Origin: Lepeophtheirus salmonis
Taxonomy: Eukaryota > Arthropoda > Copepoda > Siphonostomatoida > Caligidae
Direction of reading: 5' to 3'
Assembly: GCF_016086655.4 (NCBI RefSeq)
Contig: NC_052133.2
Span: 47,918,383-47,982,382, forward strand
Length of the DNA: 64,000 bases
Shown piece after piece: positions 25,495 through 39,268 of this stretch. Below the pieces are notes generated by a model. It was not told the DNA's origin. It worked only from the letters and a program-made list of their open reading frames with translations, and made no database searches. The translations under genes were made by a program, and so were the position numbers. The stretch's first letter is position 1. Each line of letters opens with the position of its first letter.

Positions 25495-26810
25495 AATTGT
25501 TAGCATCACGACTAGCTTTTGTATCCACTATCAATCTCGATAGTCGGTAGTTTTTTTGCTCATTATTTAAGGCCTAGAAAGTAGATGTGGATAAACTAAC
25601 TTTCAAAAGCTCAACATACTTTAGCAAGCTATATGTGCTGGAGTGGAGATTTGAAATTGTTGTAGGGGCTTAAAATCGATTCCGTCCTGTTCCTGTTATC
25701 GTTTCTTGAAATAAGTCCGCAATTTTACAACACCCTCTCAAAGGCATATTTTTCACTAATATTAATTTATACGAAATTTAAGTATTTATTATTTTTATTT
25801 GTTAAAGATGGATGGACCTCATTCAGCAAAGATGGGACAACTTTTGATTACGATTAGGACAGGACGGAAACGTACAAAATTTTGAGACCACTACATTCCT
25901 TAGTTAGAACATTTCTAATTTGTAATTTAAAAAAATGTTGATTCCAAAACAAAAGTAAAGATCGATACTTTTACATGATGAGAGGAAAAACAACAAAACA
26001 CAATTAGACAACTTCCCCCTTTTTCCTTTTATCTCTAACACTAATCCAAGGATTAATTTATCTAAAAAAGGCAAATGCTTGTACCTTTAATAATAATTAT
26101 ATCTTTGAAATAAACGTTGAATATACTTTAGGAAAAAAAGAAAAAAAACATTAAATGGCTTCCCATTGTGTAAAGGATTTAAATAATCATCCTCTTTTTC
26201 ATAATAGCCGTGTCAGAATGCTGTGTAAAACTCCCTCGAAAAAAACAGCTGATTAAGGAGGAGATGGAAGTAACAATTCGTATTTACTTTCTTTTTTATA
26301 TATATTTTATAGTTGATATTAAGTATGTATATGTAGAGTTATAATAATACACATAGAATGAAACAGACTTCAATTAACGTAGCAGAAACATGGATAGATA
26401 ATAATGGAGCTGACTGACTGTCTCTCTTCTGTGTCTAGAGTCTAGACTCTGTCCTTTTCCTATGTACAAAGTATTATTTAGGAACATCTTATTCCTAACA
26501 AGATGGAATGCATCATCATCCAAGTCACATATGTATTTAAACAAATATTTCAAAAGATTCCAATAAATCCAAGGAATTTGTCCTTCTTTTGGAGCGTTGA
26601 TGTGAGACTAATACTCAAAACCGTACTAGAAATATTGCCCAACATCAATTAATAATTTAAAAATTTCCTACTACATTTATCAAATAAAAAGCTACAAGTT
26701 TGGAATCTCAATGCGATAGTGAAAGATATTTTCCATAGGAGTAATTAAATCTGTGCACTTATCCAACCAAAAAATATTTAGTGTTAACTATAATAAGCTC
26801 ATCAACCAAA
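25495..26810. other. AT-rich non-coding stretch
   Basis: No gene or recognised transposon; probably intronic. Confidence 0.45.
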
Positions 26811-26874
26811 AAGCAAGCTAGAATGATTTTTCCACAAAGTTGCCTGTGGATTACGTTTGTATTCTTGGACGAAT
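26811..26874 (+). repeat. dispersed repeat next to mariner fragment
   Basis: 'aagcaagctagaatgattttt' (first 20 nt shared), 'ggattacgtttgtattct' and 'acgaat' recur in order at 30796-30859. Its position 30 bp before the transposase fragment suggests it may be the mariner 5' untranslated region, but no terminal repeat was identified. Confidence 0.65.
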
Positions 26875-26904
26875 ATACAAAATAAATAAATTATTCAGTA
26901 TCAC

Positions 26905-27143
26905 TATGACCAAGGTAAAAGGTGAAGCAGAAGGCAAAAAAAAGTACTGTTTAAGGACCCAATACAGTATCGACTGCAACAGCAAAGCGGTGGGTCCAAC
27001 GATTCCGTTCCGGTAATATGAACGTGGAAGATAACGATAAAATAATGGAAATCGTTGAGTTGGACCGGCATGAGAGCACTTATTCCATTGTGCAGAAACT
27101 GAAGATTAGCCAGAAAACCGTTTGGAACCATCTAAATCGGATA
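26905..27143 (+). pseudogene. mariner transposase fragment (N-terminal HTH region)
   Basis: Remnant of a mariner-type transposase, the enzyme that binds terminal repeats and cuts and pastes the element. Visible in one frame: a GPNTVSTATAKRWVQRFRSG block (first helix-turn-helix and linker), then DKIMEIVELDRHEST and QKTVWNHLNR (second helix-turn-helix). In mariners a linker of about ten residues containing a G-R-P box lies between 'NVED' and 'DKIMEIV'; here the two are joined directly, so it is deleted. A stop codon precedes the GPNT block, and the frame leaves the transposase after WNHLNR. The catalytic domain is absent. No terminal repeats seen. Broken and inactive. Confidence 0.85.
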
Positions 27144-28007
27144 ATCCTAACTATGTTCATTTTATTGTTAAAATTAAGCAAAAAAACCCTCAGAATTTTT
27201 TAGTTCACCAATTATATGAAGTAAAAAGTAAGTGTATTTTTAGCTTCATTTTGTTAAATATTGTTTTATATTGACGATATTGACGGACCTCAATTGTCTA
27301 AAAACTCCTCTATAAAAAACCTTTATTAATTATCATTGAATTAATAGACAACGTGGATTGTCATGTTATGCTAAGTTGAAGATATTTTATGATCAGTTTA
27401 TGAAACTTTTATCGTTCCTACATCTTACATGTAACATGTATTCTTATCCAAATAAATATAAACTATAGAGTCAATACTGATGTAAATAGATGGCTATGGC
27501 GTATTTTATATTTATCGGTTTGTGAAATGGTTATCATCTTCCTATTATTATGGGCTCATAATTTGACAAGGGGGGGGGGTGTAAGTATTTACAGGAATAA
27601 GGAAATAAAATAAAAGTTAAAAACGAACAAAACAAAAAAGGAAATAGGGGACTTTCTTAGTATTGTATATTACATATACCTACAATGCATTGAGATTATA
27701 CAGTTATACTTTTTAATTGTATCTATGTATTAATAAATATTGAACAATTTTCCTAGTTGGTGATATTAACACCAAATATATAGAAAGTTGTTGTATTTTT
27801 TGTTCCACAGATACAGATATTTGCTCTTTAATTAATATTATATTAGTATAATAGAGACATCTTTCTTTGAAGGTATTCGCAGACTCAAGGATTGAGATGG
27901 TTATCATACAAATATCCCTCAAAATATATAGGAATTTAAAAAATCCTTAATTTTAAAGTCAAATTGAGTACGAATCGGTGCATAAATGTAGTAAATCTTT
28001 AGCAGTA

Positions 28008-28345
28008 GTTCCCAACATTGCCCAAAGTTTTGGGCGTCGGCAAACAGTCAAACTTTGCTATGATAATATAGAAGATAACTCTGCAACAAATCCTCAGCAT
28101 CACTCCGTTTTCATGAGCACAATCACACGTAGTTATTCAATATTAAGATATTTTATCCTCAGTAATCAAAGAATAATTATAACAGCTTGATAAAATTTTT
28201 TTTAAATATAATTTGATGAGCCGGTTGATAAACCTCATCTTAAGTCACATTCCTTTTTCTATATAAAGTACTTCTTTTTTCGAAACGCCCGCGAAATTTC
28301 TTTTATTTTTACAGATCGTTTTTATACAATCACTTTTTTTTATAA
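28008..28345 (+). repeat. family D repeat, forward copy
   Basis: Opens 'cagtagttcccaaca', which resembles a hAT-type terminus. Family D words follow: 'cgtcggcaaacagtcaaac', 'ctctgcaacaaatcctcag', 'atgagcacaa', and an end 'gcgaaatttcttttattttt' shared with 20620-21095. Confidence 0.65.
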
Positions 28346-31300
28346 ATAAGATACAAGCTCTAGTGTATTGTTATTTCATAGATCGAGTATCTACAAACAA
28401 AAAAGGATTACTTTCAGCATAAATATAAACAACCTTTGCTTTATTAATATAAAAGATGCAAAGTATAGACATAGGGATAATCCGTTGAAGATAGGCTTTT
28501 TTTGACCTTTTATTTATCCTTATAATTAATTTATGGATAAATGTACATTTGTTAGGGACAAACATAAAACAAGCTATACTCTTCATTAATGTTCTTTGAT
28601 TTATATAAGAGATATTTTTTCAATTAACCTGCTCTGAAATCTCTGAATTCATTTTTTATACACTTTTTCTGTTTATATGAGTAATTCTGTTCATGTTTGT
28701 TCTTTACATATTTTAAAGATATGTAAGAATGCAATAAAGGCACTTGCGTCTAAAAATTTAGACATGAAAATAAACAGAATAATTGTTGTTGTTTATGTTG
28801 CAGATACAGATAGCAGTTGTACCTAACTAACTAACAACTCATTTTCCATCCGCTGAGTTCATCAACAAACATTCATCAATGTCCCTCGAAATACAGAGAC
28901 AACTACTACTCTATTTCAGAAAAGAGAGAGTGAGGGATATTATCACAATAATATGTAAAATCGATTGATTACGCATACAACGATATATATAATTTTACTT
29001 TGACAAAAGCATATTATTCACCACTATGACCCTATCTAATATTTATGTACACAATATACTTAGATAAGCCGTCTTATCACTTCAAAAGAGGAATTACAAG
29101 GCAACAAACTAACAGATACAGAGATAGTCAGAATACATATTTCTCCTCATAAAAGAACATGAAGGGTGATACATTATAGTTGTGACGAATCAAACAATCA
29201 TCGGGTCAGTTCGAATCCACTTAAATACTATATGTTTAATAGTACTACTGTCCCTAAGTTATTTTCTAATCAATCCAATATTTCTAATGAGGTTATTATA
29301 ATCTCTGAAGGAAAGAATAGACAAGACGGTTGAAAATATTTTGAGTACACGAGTAAATAAATATTGTTAGAAGTAGATGTAACATCTACAACCAATTCTA
29401 TTCACTCACCCACTTGAGGTATGATTTTTGTTAAGCGCGAGGCGAATAATACTGTAGTGATTCTCTACAAAAGATAAACATAGCTCACTTATAGAATTTT
29501 AAACCTATCAAAATTGAAGGTGATACGTTTATATCCATTGATATTTCTTAGAGTATCTTTAAGTAGACTTATACCGAAGGATGCCATTTTTGTAAGAAAT
29601 GAGTGCGAGGAGAAGGCGGAAGCGAGACTTATTGTATTATAGAATTACTGATACCCCCCTTGTTACTATTAGCTGCGTGTTATATAATTAAAAATAGCAT
29701 TACTGCAGGGAAAATATTATAATCAGCTCTACAAATAATAATTTCATACGAGTGATCACTTAAATTTCTATTAAGAAAAATACATATAATTGACCAATTA
29801 TGATAATCAAGGTATAAAGGATATGACAGATCACGAGTGCAATTCTGCCGTTATTTGTAGCGCTGTTGTAATTATTTTTAAATCCATATATATTAATTTT
29901 ATTATGAATTTTTATTACAAATGCACAAAAATTGGAGAGAATGCTTACTTCAGAAGGAAAAGTTAACACCCCCACGACCTACTAAATAGTGAGCAAAACA
30001 GAAGAAAGAGCACAACACACAACAACTGTTTTTGTTTTTATTAAATTTCTAAACGTAGTTTTGTCATCACAGATGACATCCTTACTTATCCCACAGTTGG
30101 GTAAGAAATTGCACGATATGACAGTAAATAATCTTATTAGCTTGTTAGTGATCACAGACAAAAAAAAATCAAAAACTCGCTGCAATAGTACTAAATGAAA
30201 AGTAGGTAGTAATACACAAAATACATAGTGAAAGTATTCAATGGAATATAAATTAATAAATATAGCAGTGGACATACCTATCTACTTAATTTGTTCACTT
30301 TTTCTTTCATTTCCAACTTATCAATTCGGTTCGGTTCGACTCAAGTCGACACAACACAAGCTTACATACATACATACGTCAATAGCAATAATATATTTAT
30401 TTGATAAAGATCATAGTTTTTTCACATGTATCTATCTATCTATATATTTTGAAGGGCAATCCTGCGCTACTCAATTACAATTCCTTCAAGTATTCCCATT
30501 AGCATAGACGCCATAATAATATGAAGGTTTGTTAATATAAATTTAAATTACTTTTTTTAACTAGTTCGTTTAAATATTATCATTACATATGTAGAAAACT
30601 AAACAGTACATATATATAATGTAAATAGTATAGATTATATATGAAGAAAACAAAACACGCAAGGATATGGCTATAAAACAATATATGTTTTGTAAGTTGT
30701 TGCTTTCATAAAAGTAATGGGGAAATGTCATTGTTAATTAAAAATCTACATAAGAAACTATAATACAAAAATACAATTCTACCTATGTCAACACTGAAGC
30801 AAGCTAGCATGATTTTTCTCAAAATTGAGTCTGGATTACATTTGTATTCTCAAACGAATCATAATCAATTTCTATCAACAAGTTATTCTGATTAATCCTT
30901 AGAAAATGTTGCCCCAAATTGCACTTACAGTAGCAAAAGTTCATTGTTACAAGTAAAGAATGAGAACATGATGGATTATATTTGAATAGGTCATATCGGA
31001 GCTAAATTAGGCCTCATAAATCAAATGTTGATTTTAAAGTCCAATTATCATTATTGAGTATCTCAACTTATGCCAGAAATTTGAATACAAAGGCTAAAAT
31101 TGATCAAATATTAAATATTGAGCTGTAAGTATACATATTTACTATGTTGCAAAGGGATCCACTTTTTTACCAAATGTTATGTACAATGTAAGAAGTCATT
31201 GATCCGCCGGGAAGCCGCACTAACGTGCAAAACATAAAAAATGAGATTTTTCTACATTTTAGAAATAAGCATATGCTATGAGTTTATCCGGTGCGAAATC

Positions 31301-34300
31301 ATGCTATATAACTATGATAGTCCTATTTACAATGCAGTATTGCATTCCTTCAGAGAAATTCTAACTATTATACACTGACTATTAGCTAGAGTGGTGTGCA
31401 ATCCATTTTATTCGCTTTTAACAAATATAATTATTTTAACAATATTTTAACTTGAATAGCTTCTTGTACTAGATATATAGCTGTATACAATAACATTTTT
31501 AGTAAACTGTATCATCTCTTAGTTTAATAAAATAGTTATGTATCCGTTAAATGTAAACTTTATTATACAATCCAAATCAGCTAGCACAATGGATGAACGT
31601 TGAATTTAAGATATTTTGCTTGCAAAATGAACTATCCGGTAAATGAATTTTATATATTTGAAATTTATAACACACATAGATAACTATAAAATTGACTAGC
31701 TAGTGACTAGATTATGCTAATAATGATGGGAAAATTTGAATCTACAAGCTTCAATATAGGCGAAAATTGAGTCAGCGGAATACTGAAGCATTTGTCTCGA
31801 TTTGTTTTTTGGGTCAACGATATGTTATAATGTATATAGTTAAATTTTAGAATATCAATTAAAAATGCAATAGACTTTATCTATCATATCCATATTTGGC
31901 ATGGATTCCCAAATGTCTTGTGTTAAATTCCACTACTCTCTAATGTACCTGCATAGTATATAAATTAACTCTTTCTAGAACTGTATATCAAATAAAATTT
32001 CCTATTTAATTCAACATATTAATGAAACTTGAAACCCAACGACATCCTTTGGATCCAACAAAAAAAATGAATTCAGTCATTGTTGCTTGAACAATAATAA
32101 CATCAAATGATTATGAAGACAGACATAATATATGTATGTATATCTATTATTCGTGATTAATATAAATCATTTATACCCTATGTAGGGGAACGTCCTTGCA
32201 AAGTTAACTCTTTATTTTTTTCCAAAACGAAGGTCAAGACTGGCCATCCTTTATTTCACCCTCTCACTGTATATAAATATATGAAGATGACATCTGCCTC
32301 AATTGAAATAAAATTCATCAACATTCTTTAACTAATTTATTTTAAACAACTTTAACTTTTATTTTCCTTCTTACTTCTTATCTATTCAAATGAATATGAT
32401 TGAAAAATTTAAATGAAAAAGATTCTTAAGAATCTGTCAAACTCAAGTTTTTCTTCTTCTTTTCTTCTTTAAAGATTATCGAAAATAAATATGTAAATGT
32501 ACATATTATAAAGTAGAAGTCAAATAACTTGTATTTCTAAATTAACAAACTTCTCCCAGGAATACTCCCATCTCTGAAACTCGTCCAAATGATACTCAGC
32601 GTTATTCTCTGCAAAATAATTGTTCACGAGACACTTTTTGTTTTTTAGTCCGAGCGGGATTGACTTAGACGCGTCAAATTTTAACACAACAAACCTTTAA
32701 ATGTCTGCTATTGTTTGAATCTATTGAAAGGTACAACTAAAATACTCATAGTTAGAGAAAAATTGTTTAAATATTTTTGCAAAATAAATGTTTCATCTAT
32801 AATACATAATAAAATAAAAATCCTGTAACTGGATTAAACTCAATAATTTTAATGTAACAAGATCAAAATTTCCTTTTTTTAAATTACATTTAAAAGATTT
32901 TCAAATCAAAACGCATCCATGAAGGACCCTGCTTTTGAACGTTTAATGGTTATTTTCTTGTTTAGAGAAATCAAATGAAAAATATCCGGAAATACCAAAT
33001 TCCCAACTTTTGTCATTACTGTACGCCCTAATTGATATAAAGTTATTGTACAAATTATAGATGTTTTGAAATTGAATATATAATGCTATTAATCAAGTCA
33101 AGTCAGCATTGCTATTTTTTGTATAGATATCCAAATGTATATCAAGTTTATCAATTAATTAGTATAAGTATGTAGGGCTAGAAAACACTCATAACTAAAT
33201 AACTCAATTGCAATTTTGTTATATTTTCATATCATCAACAATAATAAAAGTGATTGATCACCTCCTTATCTTCCTCAATTCAAATTATCCGACGTAAGAT
33301 GTATTTAAAGGAACTAAAAATTAGGATCTACATAATATTTCTATGTCAATATGTATTCATCAATCATTTAGATGTACTAAAAGCATAGGCCTAATCCAAA
33401 ATTAACGCTCAACAACAATGAAAAATTAATCAAAGGAATTTTTTGCAGTGAATTATATATGTATATATAATGGTACCTAACCTATTAAAATAATTAATGA
33501 TTTGCAGAAGTATGTTGTAGTAATCAATTAGGAAGAAGACTAAGGTATTTTCTTCTTTAAAAAGAGTAAACTATTAATACATATAGATACTTGATATCCG
33601 GAATGTACATAAGTAGAACATTGTATTGAAATTCGATCCGAGAATGTGTTTTATCCTTATCTGGTCTAATGTGATATTCTGGTGGAAAACCGTGAACCAA
33701 AATTAATAATAAACAAACTATTTATTTGGTGAGTGTGGACCAGCGTAAATGGTATCGGTGAGATTACAATTAAATGAGTCGCAGTAAAACTTAGTATAAC
33801 ATAATTGAACCAATGTTTGTTTATTTGATTACATAATTGATGTCACCAAGGGCTGTTCTTTAAAATACCATCAGCACAAAATGATACGACTTTGAGACAA
33901 GATCTGGATCTAAAACGTATCGACGACCCGGTGGTTTGCTTTTGAACAAGCTTGGTAATTAATCCCTGTATTCAAGTTATTTAACACTTAGCAATCATAA
34001 ATAGACCATTAAAAATAAAACTTCAAAAATAGTTGGAACTTTATTATTTGCATAATTGCATAATTTCTTTGCCCTTTTGAATAGCGTTTGATTGAAAATA
34101 AAGGAGGAGGGTTAAAATTTATATTTGACATAAACAATCTCATCTTTATTTTCATTGACAATTTTTATAAAGAAGAAAAGTTTTAATATTATATTTTGGA
34201 TTATTAAAAAATTGAGTAGAATAAAAAAAAAACTAAGCTGAATATATATGTGTCTCAATATTTATTTTATTCCAAATCCCCTTTGGATAAAATTTTATGT

Positions 34301-34703
34301 GTTCCACCTCTGGCAATTTCCCCCCTGAGGCAATTTCCCGTAGTAGCGTTCATGGACTGATTTATAATTTATCGCCAACTTAATTAGAGCACTAATAATT
34401 ACGGTATTTAAGAAACTAAAATTGAGTTGTAGTAAAAAAATAAAATAATATATAATTAATTTTGGGAATCATTTCATCAATAATGAGATGAAATTAACAC
34501 ATGAGGAAAAAGGAAGGAAGGGGTAATATTATATGTATGGATACACACATTCCAATTAATGAACGTGATAAGAGATTTTTAAGTGATTTATGAAGAATTT
34601 TGTATGTACAATTCAACTTCATAATAATTCATCATCATCATTGTAAGTAAGAATGTATGTAGGGAATAAGATTTTCTCTTTGGTCATCTTTCTTCCTTAT
34701 AAA
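28346..34703. other. AT-rich non-coding stretch
   Basis: No exon, RNA gene or complete transposon recognised. It contains the repeat copy at 30796-30859, a (TCTA)n run at 30430-30446, and a family-B-like terminus at 30325-30355 (ggttcgactcaagtcgac). Open frames here overlap on both strands and look like chance. Confidence 0.45.
30796..30859 (+). repeat. dispersed repeat, second copy
   Basis: Second copy of 26811-26874 (aagcaagctagcatgattttt to acgaat, with substitutions). No transposase sequence follows here. Confidence 0.65.
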
Positions 34704-35333
34704 TGTACATTAGGGTGGTTTTTTTTCCCTCAACTTTTTTCGAATTTCGATTAAAGCTACTTTGGAAAATTTGGGATTTGGTAAGAAAACATCCTATGCA
34801 AATTTTCATAATCCTTCGATCTCATCATAGGTAGCAAATCTAGTTCAAAGCTTGAAAGGAGACAAAAGTTATTGAATTCGTCAATAAGAATAATCATTAT
34901 TTTGCATTTTTTAATTAACATTGATATTATTCTAACTTATAAAAAACATCAATAAAGTTTTGCTTTTTTATAAAGCTACCCTATGGAGCAATAAGTGAAT
35001 AACATAAGAAAATTTTGATTTTTCCTTTATGAAAATGTATTAAAAAGAATGAGCACTATACTTTTCATGGTTTATTTATTTTTTTGTAATTATTTAATTA
35101 ATTTCAAAATTATTGTATGCGAAATAACTAAAAATAACATAATAGTATCTATATTCACTAAGTAAAGAGTGTTTGCCTTCTTTTCATAATTTGATCGAGA
35201 TGTGCTACCTAAAGATGACCTCGTAGGACAATGAAATTTAGCATAAGTCATTTTCATACTACATAACAACTTTTACAAACTACCCTATATATAAATTCGA
35301 TAAAAATTGAAAATCAAACCGTTCTAATGTACA
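34704..35333. mobile_element. foldback element with about 140-bp inverted repeats
   Basis: Outer ends tgtacattag / ctaatgtaca are perfect inverses. The similarity continues inward for about 140 bp: left 'cctatgcaaattttcat' against the inverse of right 'atgaaatttagcataag', and left 'cataggtagcaaatct' against the inverse of right 'agatgtgctaccta'. The central 350 bp has no open frame. If the element proper starts at CATTAGGG it is flanked by TA on both sides, as in Tc1/mariner-type insertion; the class is inference. Confidence 0.8.
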
Positions 35334-36341
35334 TAGTAGGTACATACTACTAGGGTTCTCTCCCTGGATCTTGAGATTCCGTTTTTACATGACCTCACAC
35401 AAACGAGAAATTCTAGGGAAATGTCGCATTTAATTAAATATTTCTTAATGCAGGCTTTCTTTATGTAATTCATGCAATGTATAATTAAATACGTATTATT
35501 GGAGATTCACTTGAGATACAGTTTTTAACTATATATGCTCAAGTGCAAATGATTTACTATGTGTATCGACAAAAAAATGATACTCAACGAAGCACTTATA
35601 ACTCATTGCTTCAAAAAAAAAATCTAATGATAATTGATTTTTGATCTTCACAACGAGTTAGAAAGTTATTTTTCTTTTGCAAATTTAAAATAAATTACTT
35701 TAATTTCACAGTGTTTATTATTAACTATCTCATCTTGGAATCCTAAATTTTAGAAATTAGTTTCTCAGGAACAATACATACATCACTTTCTTTCATCATG
35801 ACATATAAATCCTTCATGTAATGTAGACTTTTGAATCTAGTATCTGAACAGTGGATACAGAAAATTAAAGTAAGCAATGACGTTGACACAAAGTTGATCC
35901 CTGTCGACTCCGTTATTTAGTATCTCATCCCGGAATTTCCGTATATCCCTAAATTTGGAAATTGGTCACTAGAATTTTGCTGAAGGGCTATTTCCCAGAA
36001 AATGAAAACACCTAGTACAACCTTAAATGTATAGTGATTTTACAACCAAATATAAGTGAATACCTATTTCAGAAAAGAGAGAAGAAGCATTCAGAAAAAA
36101 ATAATAATCAATATAATATGTATGTAACCTACAACTACTTTTGTACCTTCTACTTCTTCTCCTCTTCTTCTGCTACCTTCTTCTTATTCTTCCGTTTTCC
36201 TCCCCCTCTACCAACTACTCCTACATCTTCTTAATTTTTTGTTTCTTCCATTTCTATAATAAAATAATTTCTTTTTCTACCAGCATGTCCCCCCTCCCCC
36301 ACCTCTCTCTCTCTCTTTCTACACACAATATAATAATATAT
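35334..36341. other. AT-rich non-coding stretch
   Basis: No gene recognised. 36141-36320 is a pyrimidine-rich (CTT/TCC) tract with a (CT)n run near 36303-36316. Open frames through it are low-complexity Phe/Ser/Leu and not credible. Confidence 0.5.
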
Positions 36342-37062
36342 TGTACATTAGGGTGTCTCAATACCCAGGGACGAAATATCTAGACTAAAAAAGTTGACTA
36401 CCCATTGATTAATCTGTTTCATTGGCTCAAAAAACAAGTCTGAACAAATTTCAGCTTGAAGAGAACATAAATATATTTGTATCATTTTCAAGAAAATGTT
36501 CCAGACAAATCCCATTTTTGACGCCCCCAAAAAATGTATATGTATAAATGAACCCATTATATTGTCAACTATATAACAGTCAGAGACATCCGCAGAGAAT
36601 TACCTGGAGGGGCCATAGCCCCCTCCCTCCCCAAAAAAATAATGAAGGGATTTTTGTTTTGGAATTAAAAATATATATAATCCTACAAACCCCTCCCCCC
36701 TTACAATTTTTATAATTTTAGGGGTGAACCCCCAAATGATGAAAGCTAGCAAAAGCCCAGGGCCCAAACATATGTCCTAATTAGCAGTAATAAATGAAGT
36801 AAGTATTTATGATCATGTTTCTTAAACTTTTTGAGCCTTATGTGTATTCTACTCAGTCCAATTACTCATTTGTAATTATAAAATATAAACATCAATACTT
36901 ATAGAAAATGTGTCTGGAAAGCCTGAATTTCTCAGACCCCCCTCTTTTTGATGGAGGAAGATATATTTTGGAGAGGAGTGATATTTTGTTAAGAGGAGTT
37001 TGGGAATGTATGAGGAAATACATCTGTTATAGTATGTCTTTATGAAACACCCTATTGTACAT
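36342..37062. mobile_element. about 720-bp element with tgtacattagggtg termini
   Basis: The left end tgtacattagggtgtctca is the inverse of the right end tatgaaacaccctattgtaca apart from a few mismatches, and shares its outer 13 bases with the element at 34704. The interior is non-coding and includes a C/G-rich patch (36595-36740). Probably a second, differently filled member of the same terminal-repeat group. Confidence 0.7.
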
Positions 37063-38436
37063 ACATTATAAAATACTTCTTAATTCATACCTACATACTT
37101 TCATGTGGTGTTTACAAAAGTACACCAGCCCTTTATTCCCTATTTCTTCTCCCCTTTGCATACTATCATGAATGTAAAGGCTTAATTTGAATATATAAAT
37201 AATTGTATGTCCTTGGATACAATAGTATAGTATATACATAAATAAAAAGGCTTGATGAACCCCAAAGGCATATTTTCCACCAGAAAAAACACAAGGTGGT
37301 AAATAATAACTTATATGTAAGGAGATAATACAAGTTATAAAAGATATGGGTTGGAGCACTGAATACGAAGGATTTATTCTCTATTCCAATAAATGTTTCC
37401 TTATAATGGTGAATAAATGAGTGTTGGGTTTTTGGGAATGCTCCTCATTGACCGGTCTTGGAGCGTAATGATATTTGTTAGACTGTGCTAATTTGGCCTT
37501 CATCGATTGCTTAGATTAATTGACGTCATGTGTATTTCAAAATTTTAAGCATCGGTATAATGACATAATATTAAGTTTTAAGTGTCTCATATATTTATAA
37601 ATCGTATGAATTAGTATAAGGGAGAAAATTGGTCTTAGAAAACGATTTCGGGCAACGAAATATTAGTCCAAATTGGTATAGAAAAAAAACACTTACGATC
37701 AATTGAAAAAAAAGGATCTCAGACTGAGTCTTTAAAACGAGATTTTCTTCTACCTTTTACTTATTTTTTTTTTTATGACTTCTTTGAAGTTGTAACAAAG
37801 TTGAGCTAGAAATTTTTGACACAATCTTACTTATTTTTACTTTTCTCTCTATAGCTCGGTGTCAAACACTCAAGGTATTCGATATAGAAGCCATTAGAAA
37901 TAAGAAAATTGAAAAACCTGTGGTAACAGCATATGTATCCATGTTAAGCTATTTTAAAGTTAATCACCAAAAATGGAATTTTTCTTATAAATCATCGTGA
38001 GTTTAAGAATAAACTGAACATGAACACGATCATGTCTGCCAGAACAATGTATCTGCAAAAATTTTAATTGTAAGTTTGTGGCATAAATTAAATATTTTTT
38101 TTTATTTTTTGAAAAATATTTTGCAAAATAAATGAATAAATAAATGTACATATGATTTTTTTTATTGGTAAAACAATGGATTTAACGAGTATTCTCCCTA
38201 CTAGTCATAAAAACAGCTAATATTGTTAACACTACTATATAGGAGATTACATGAGCCAGCATCAGGACCCCTCCAATATAAAAATAAATACAATTTAACC
38301 TTCAACCAATTAAAAAATTAATTAAATTTTTGGCTTTCCTGTAAAATTTGATTAAAGTAAATACATTAGTCTGTCAGACAAGGGCAATTCATTAAATTTG
38401 ACCAGATAAAACATCTTTATCCTATATATATTTAAA
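37063..38436. other. AT-rich non-coding stretch
   Basis: No gene recognised. 37665-37735 carries degenerate family B words (ggatctcagactgagtc). Confidence 0.45.
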
Positions 38437-38814
38437 TCGAAAAATTAGATGAAGCATTTAAAATGAAAAATTTATAATAGAAATACTTATGAGGATAATG
38501 CAATGATTGAAATTTCAATGCATTGGGAAATTTTTTTAATTTCGAAAAACATTACAAAGTTCAAATGCTCACTGTTGAATACTCACTCGTATATGCATAC
38601 ATCATAAATAAATAATTTCAATGGATCAAAACGAAAAGATAGTATGAACTTAATGAAGCAGACAAATTGGAGCTTGTCCACAGCATAATGAATAAATATG
38701 AAATGAAAATAGGGCAAAATTAAATTATATTATCAACTTGTAGAGGATAATAAAAATGGCTACTTCCATAATTAAATAAAACAATGCGTGACGTACAAAT
38801 TGCAACTTGTACAA
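38437..38814 (-). mobile_element. family A element, reverse copy
   Basis: Reverse strand: left end gtacaagttgcaatttgtac, then 'gtgagcatttgaactttgt' and 'attgcattatcct', in the order of the forward copies. The other terminus is eroded. Confidence 0.65.
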
Positions 38815-39124
38815 AACATAATATAATTTAAAAAAATGCTGAACAACCACTCATAATATGTTTATACTTAATGCATGTTGTAGTTTACACGCTTTAATGC
38901 CTAATGACTTAATTCATATTGGCATATATTTTTGATTATGTTTTTGAGGGGATATAATTTAAAAGCAGCAATTCAAACATACATCTAACTATTTTTTATG
39001 AATGGTATATTATAGATTAATATTAAAAACTATTACTTTAAAGTCATTACTTCTATTTTGAACGGGCTCTCTTTTATTCATTTTCTGACACCTATTAATA
39101 TGACTAGGAACCTATTATTACTAA

Positions 39125-39268
39125 TGGTAGGTTGGTAGGTTTGGATCTGGAAATCCTAGACCGGCCTTACACCATTATAACTTGGACATAAAAAAACGGT
39201 CCATAAAAAATCCCTTAAGTCAGAACCGAAAGAAAAGTTCGGTTTCAGACTGAGTCTGACCACTGACA
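39125..39268. mobile_element. family B element, about 145 bp
   Basis: The left part (taggtttggatctggaaat) is the inverse of the family's right end; the right part is 'ttcggtttcagactgagtc'. Internal 'cggtccataaaaaatccct' matches 12892-13069. Confidence 0.65.

Noticed and set aside
29982..30275. 97-residue minus-strand frame overlapping a 69-residue plus-strand frame
   Set aside because: Both strands open by chance in AT-rich DNA. No motif and no splice context.
36034..36383. Phe/Ser/Leu-rich plus-strand frames
   Set aside because: They arise from the CTT/TCC pyrimidine tract and the adjacent (CT)n run.
37066..37359. 97-residue minus-strand frame
   Set aside because: Tyr/Ile/His-rich low-information composition and no recognised family.
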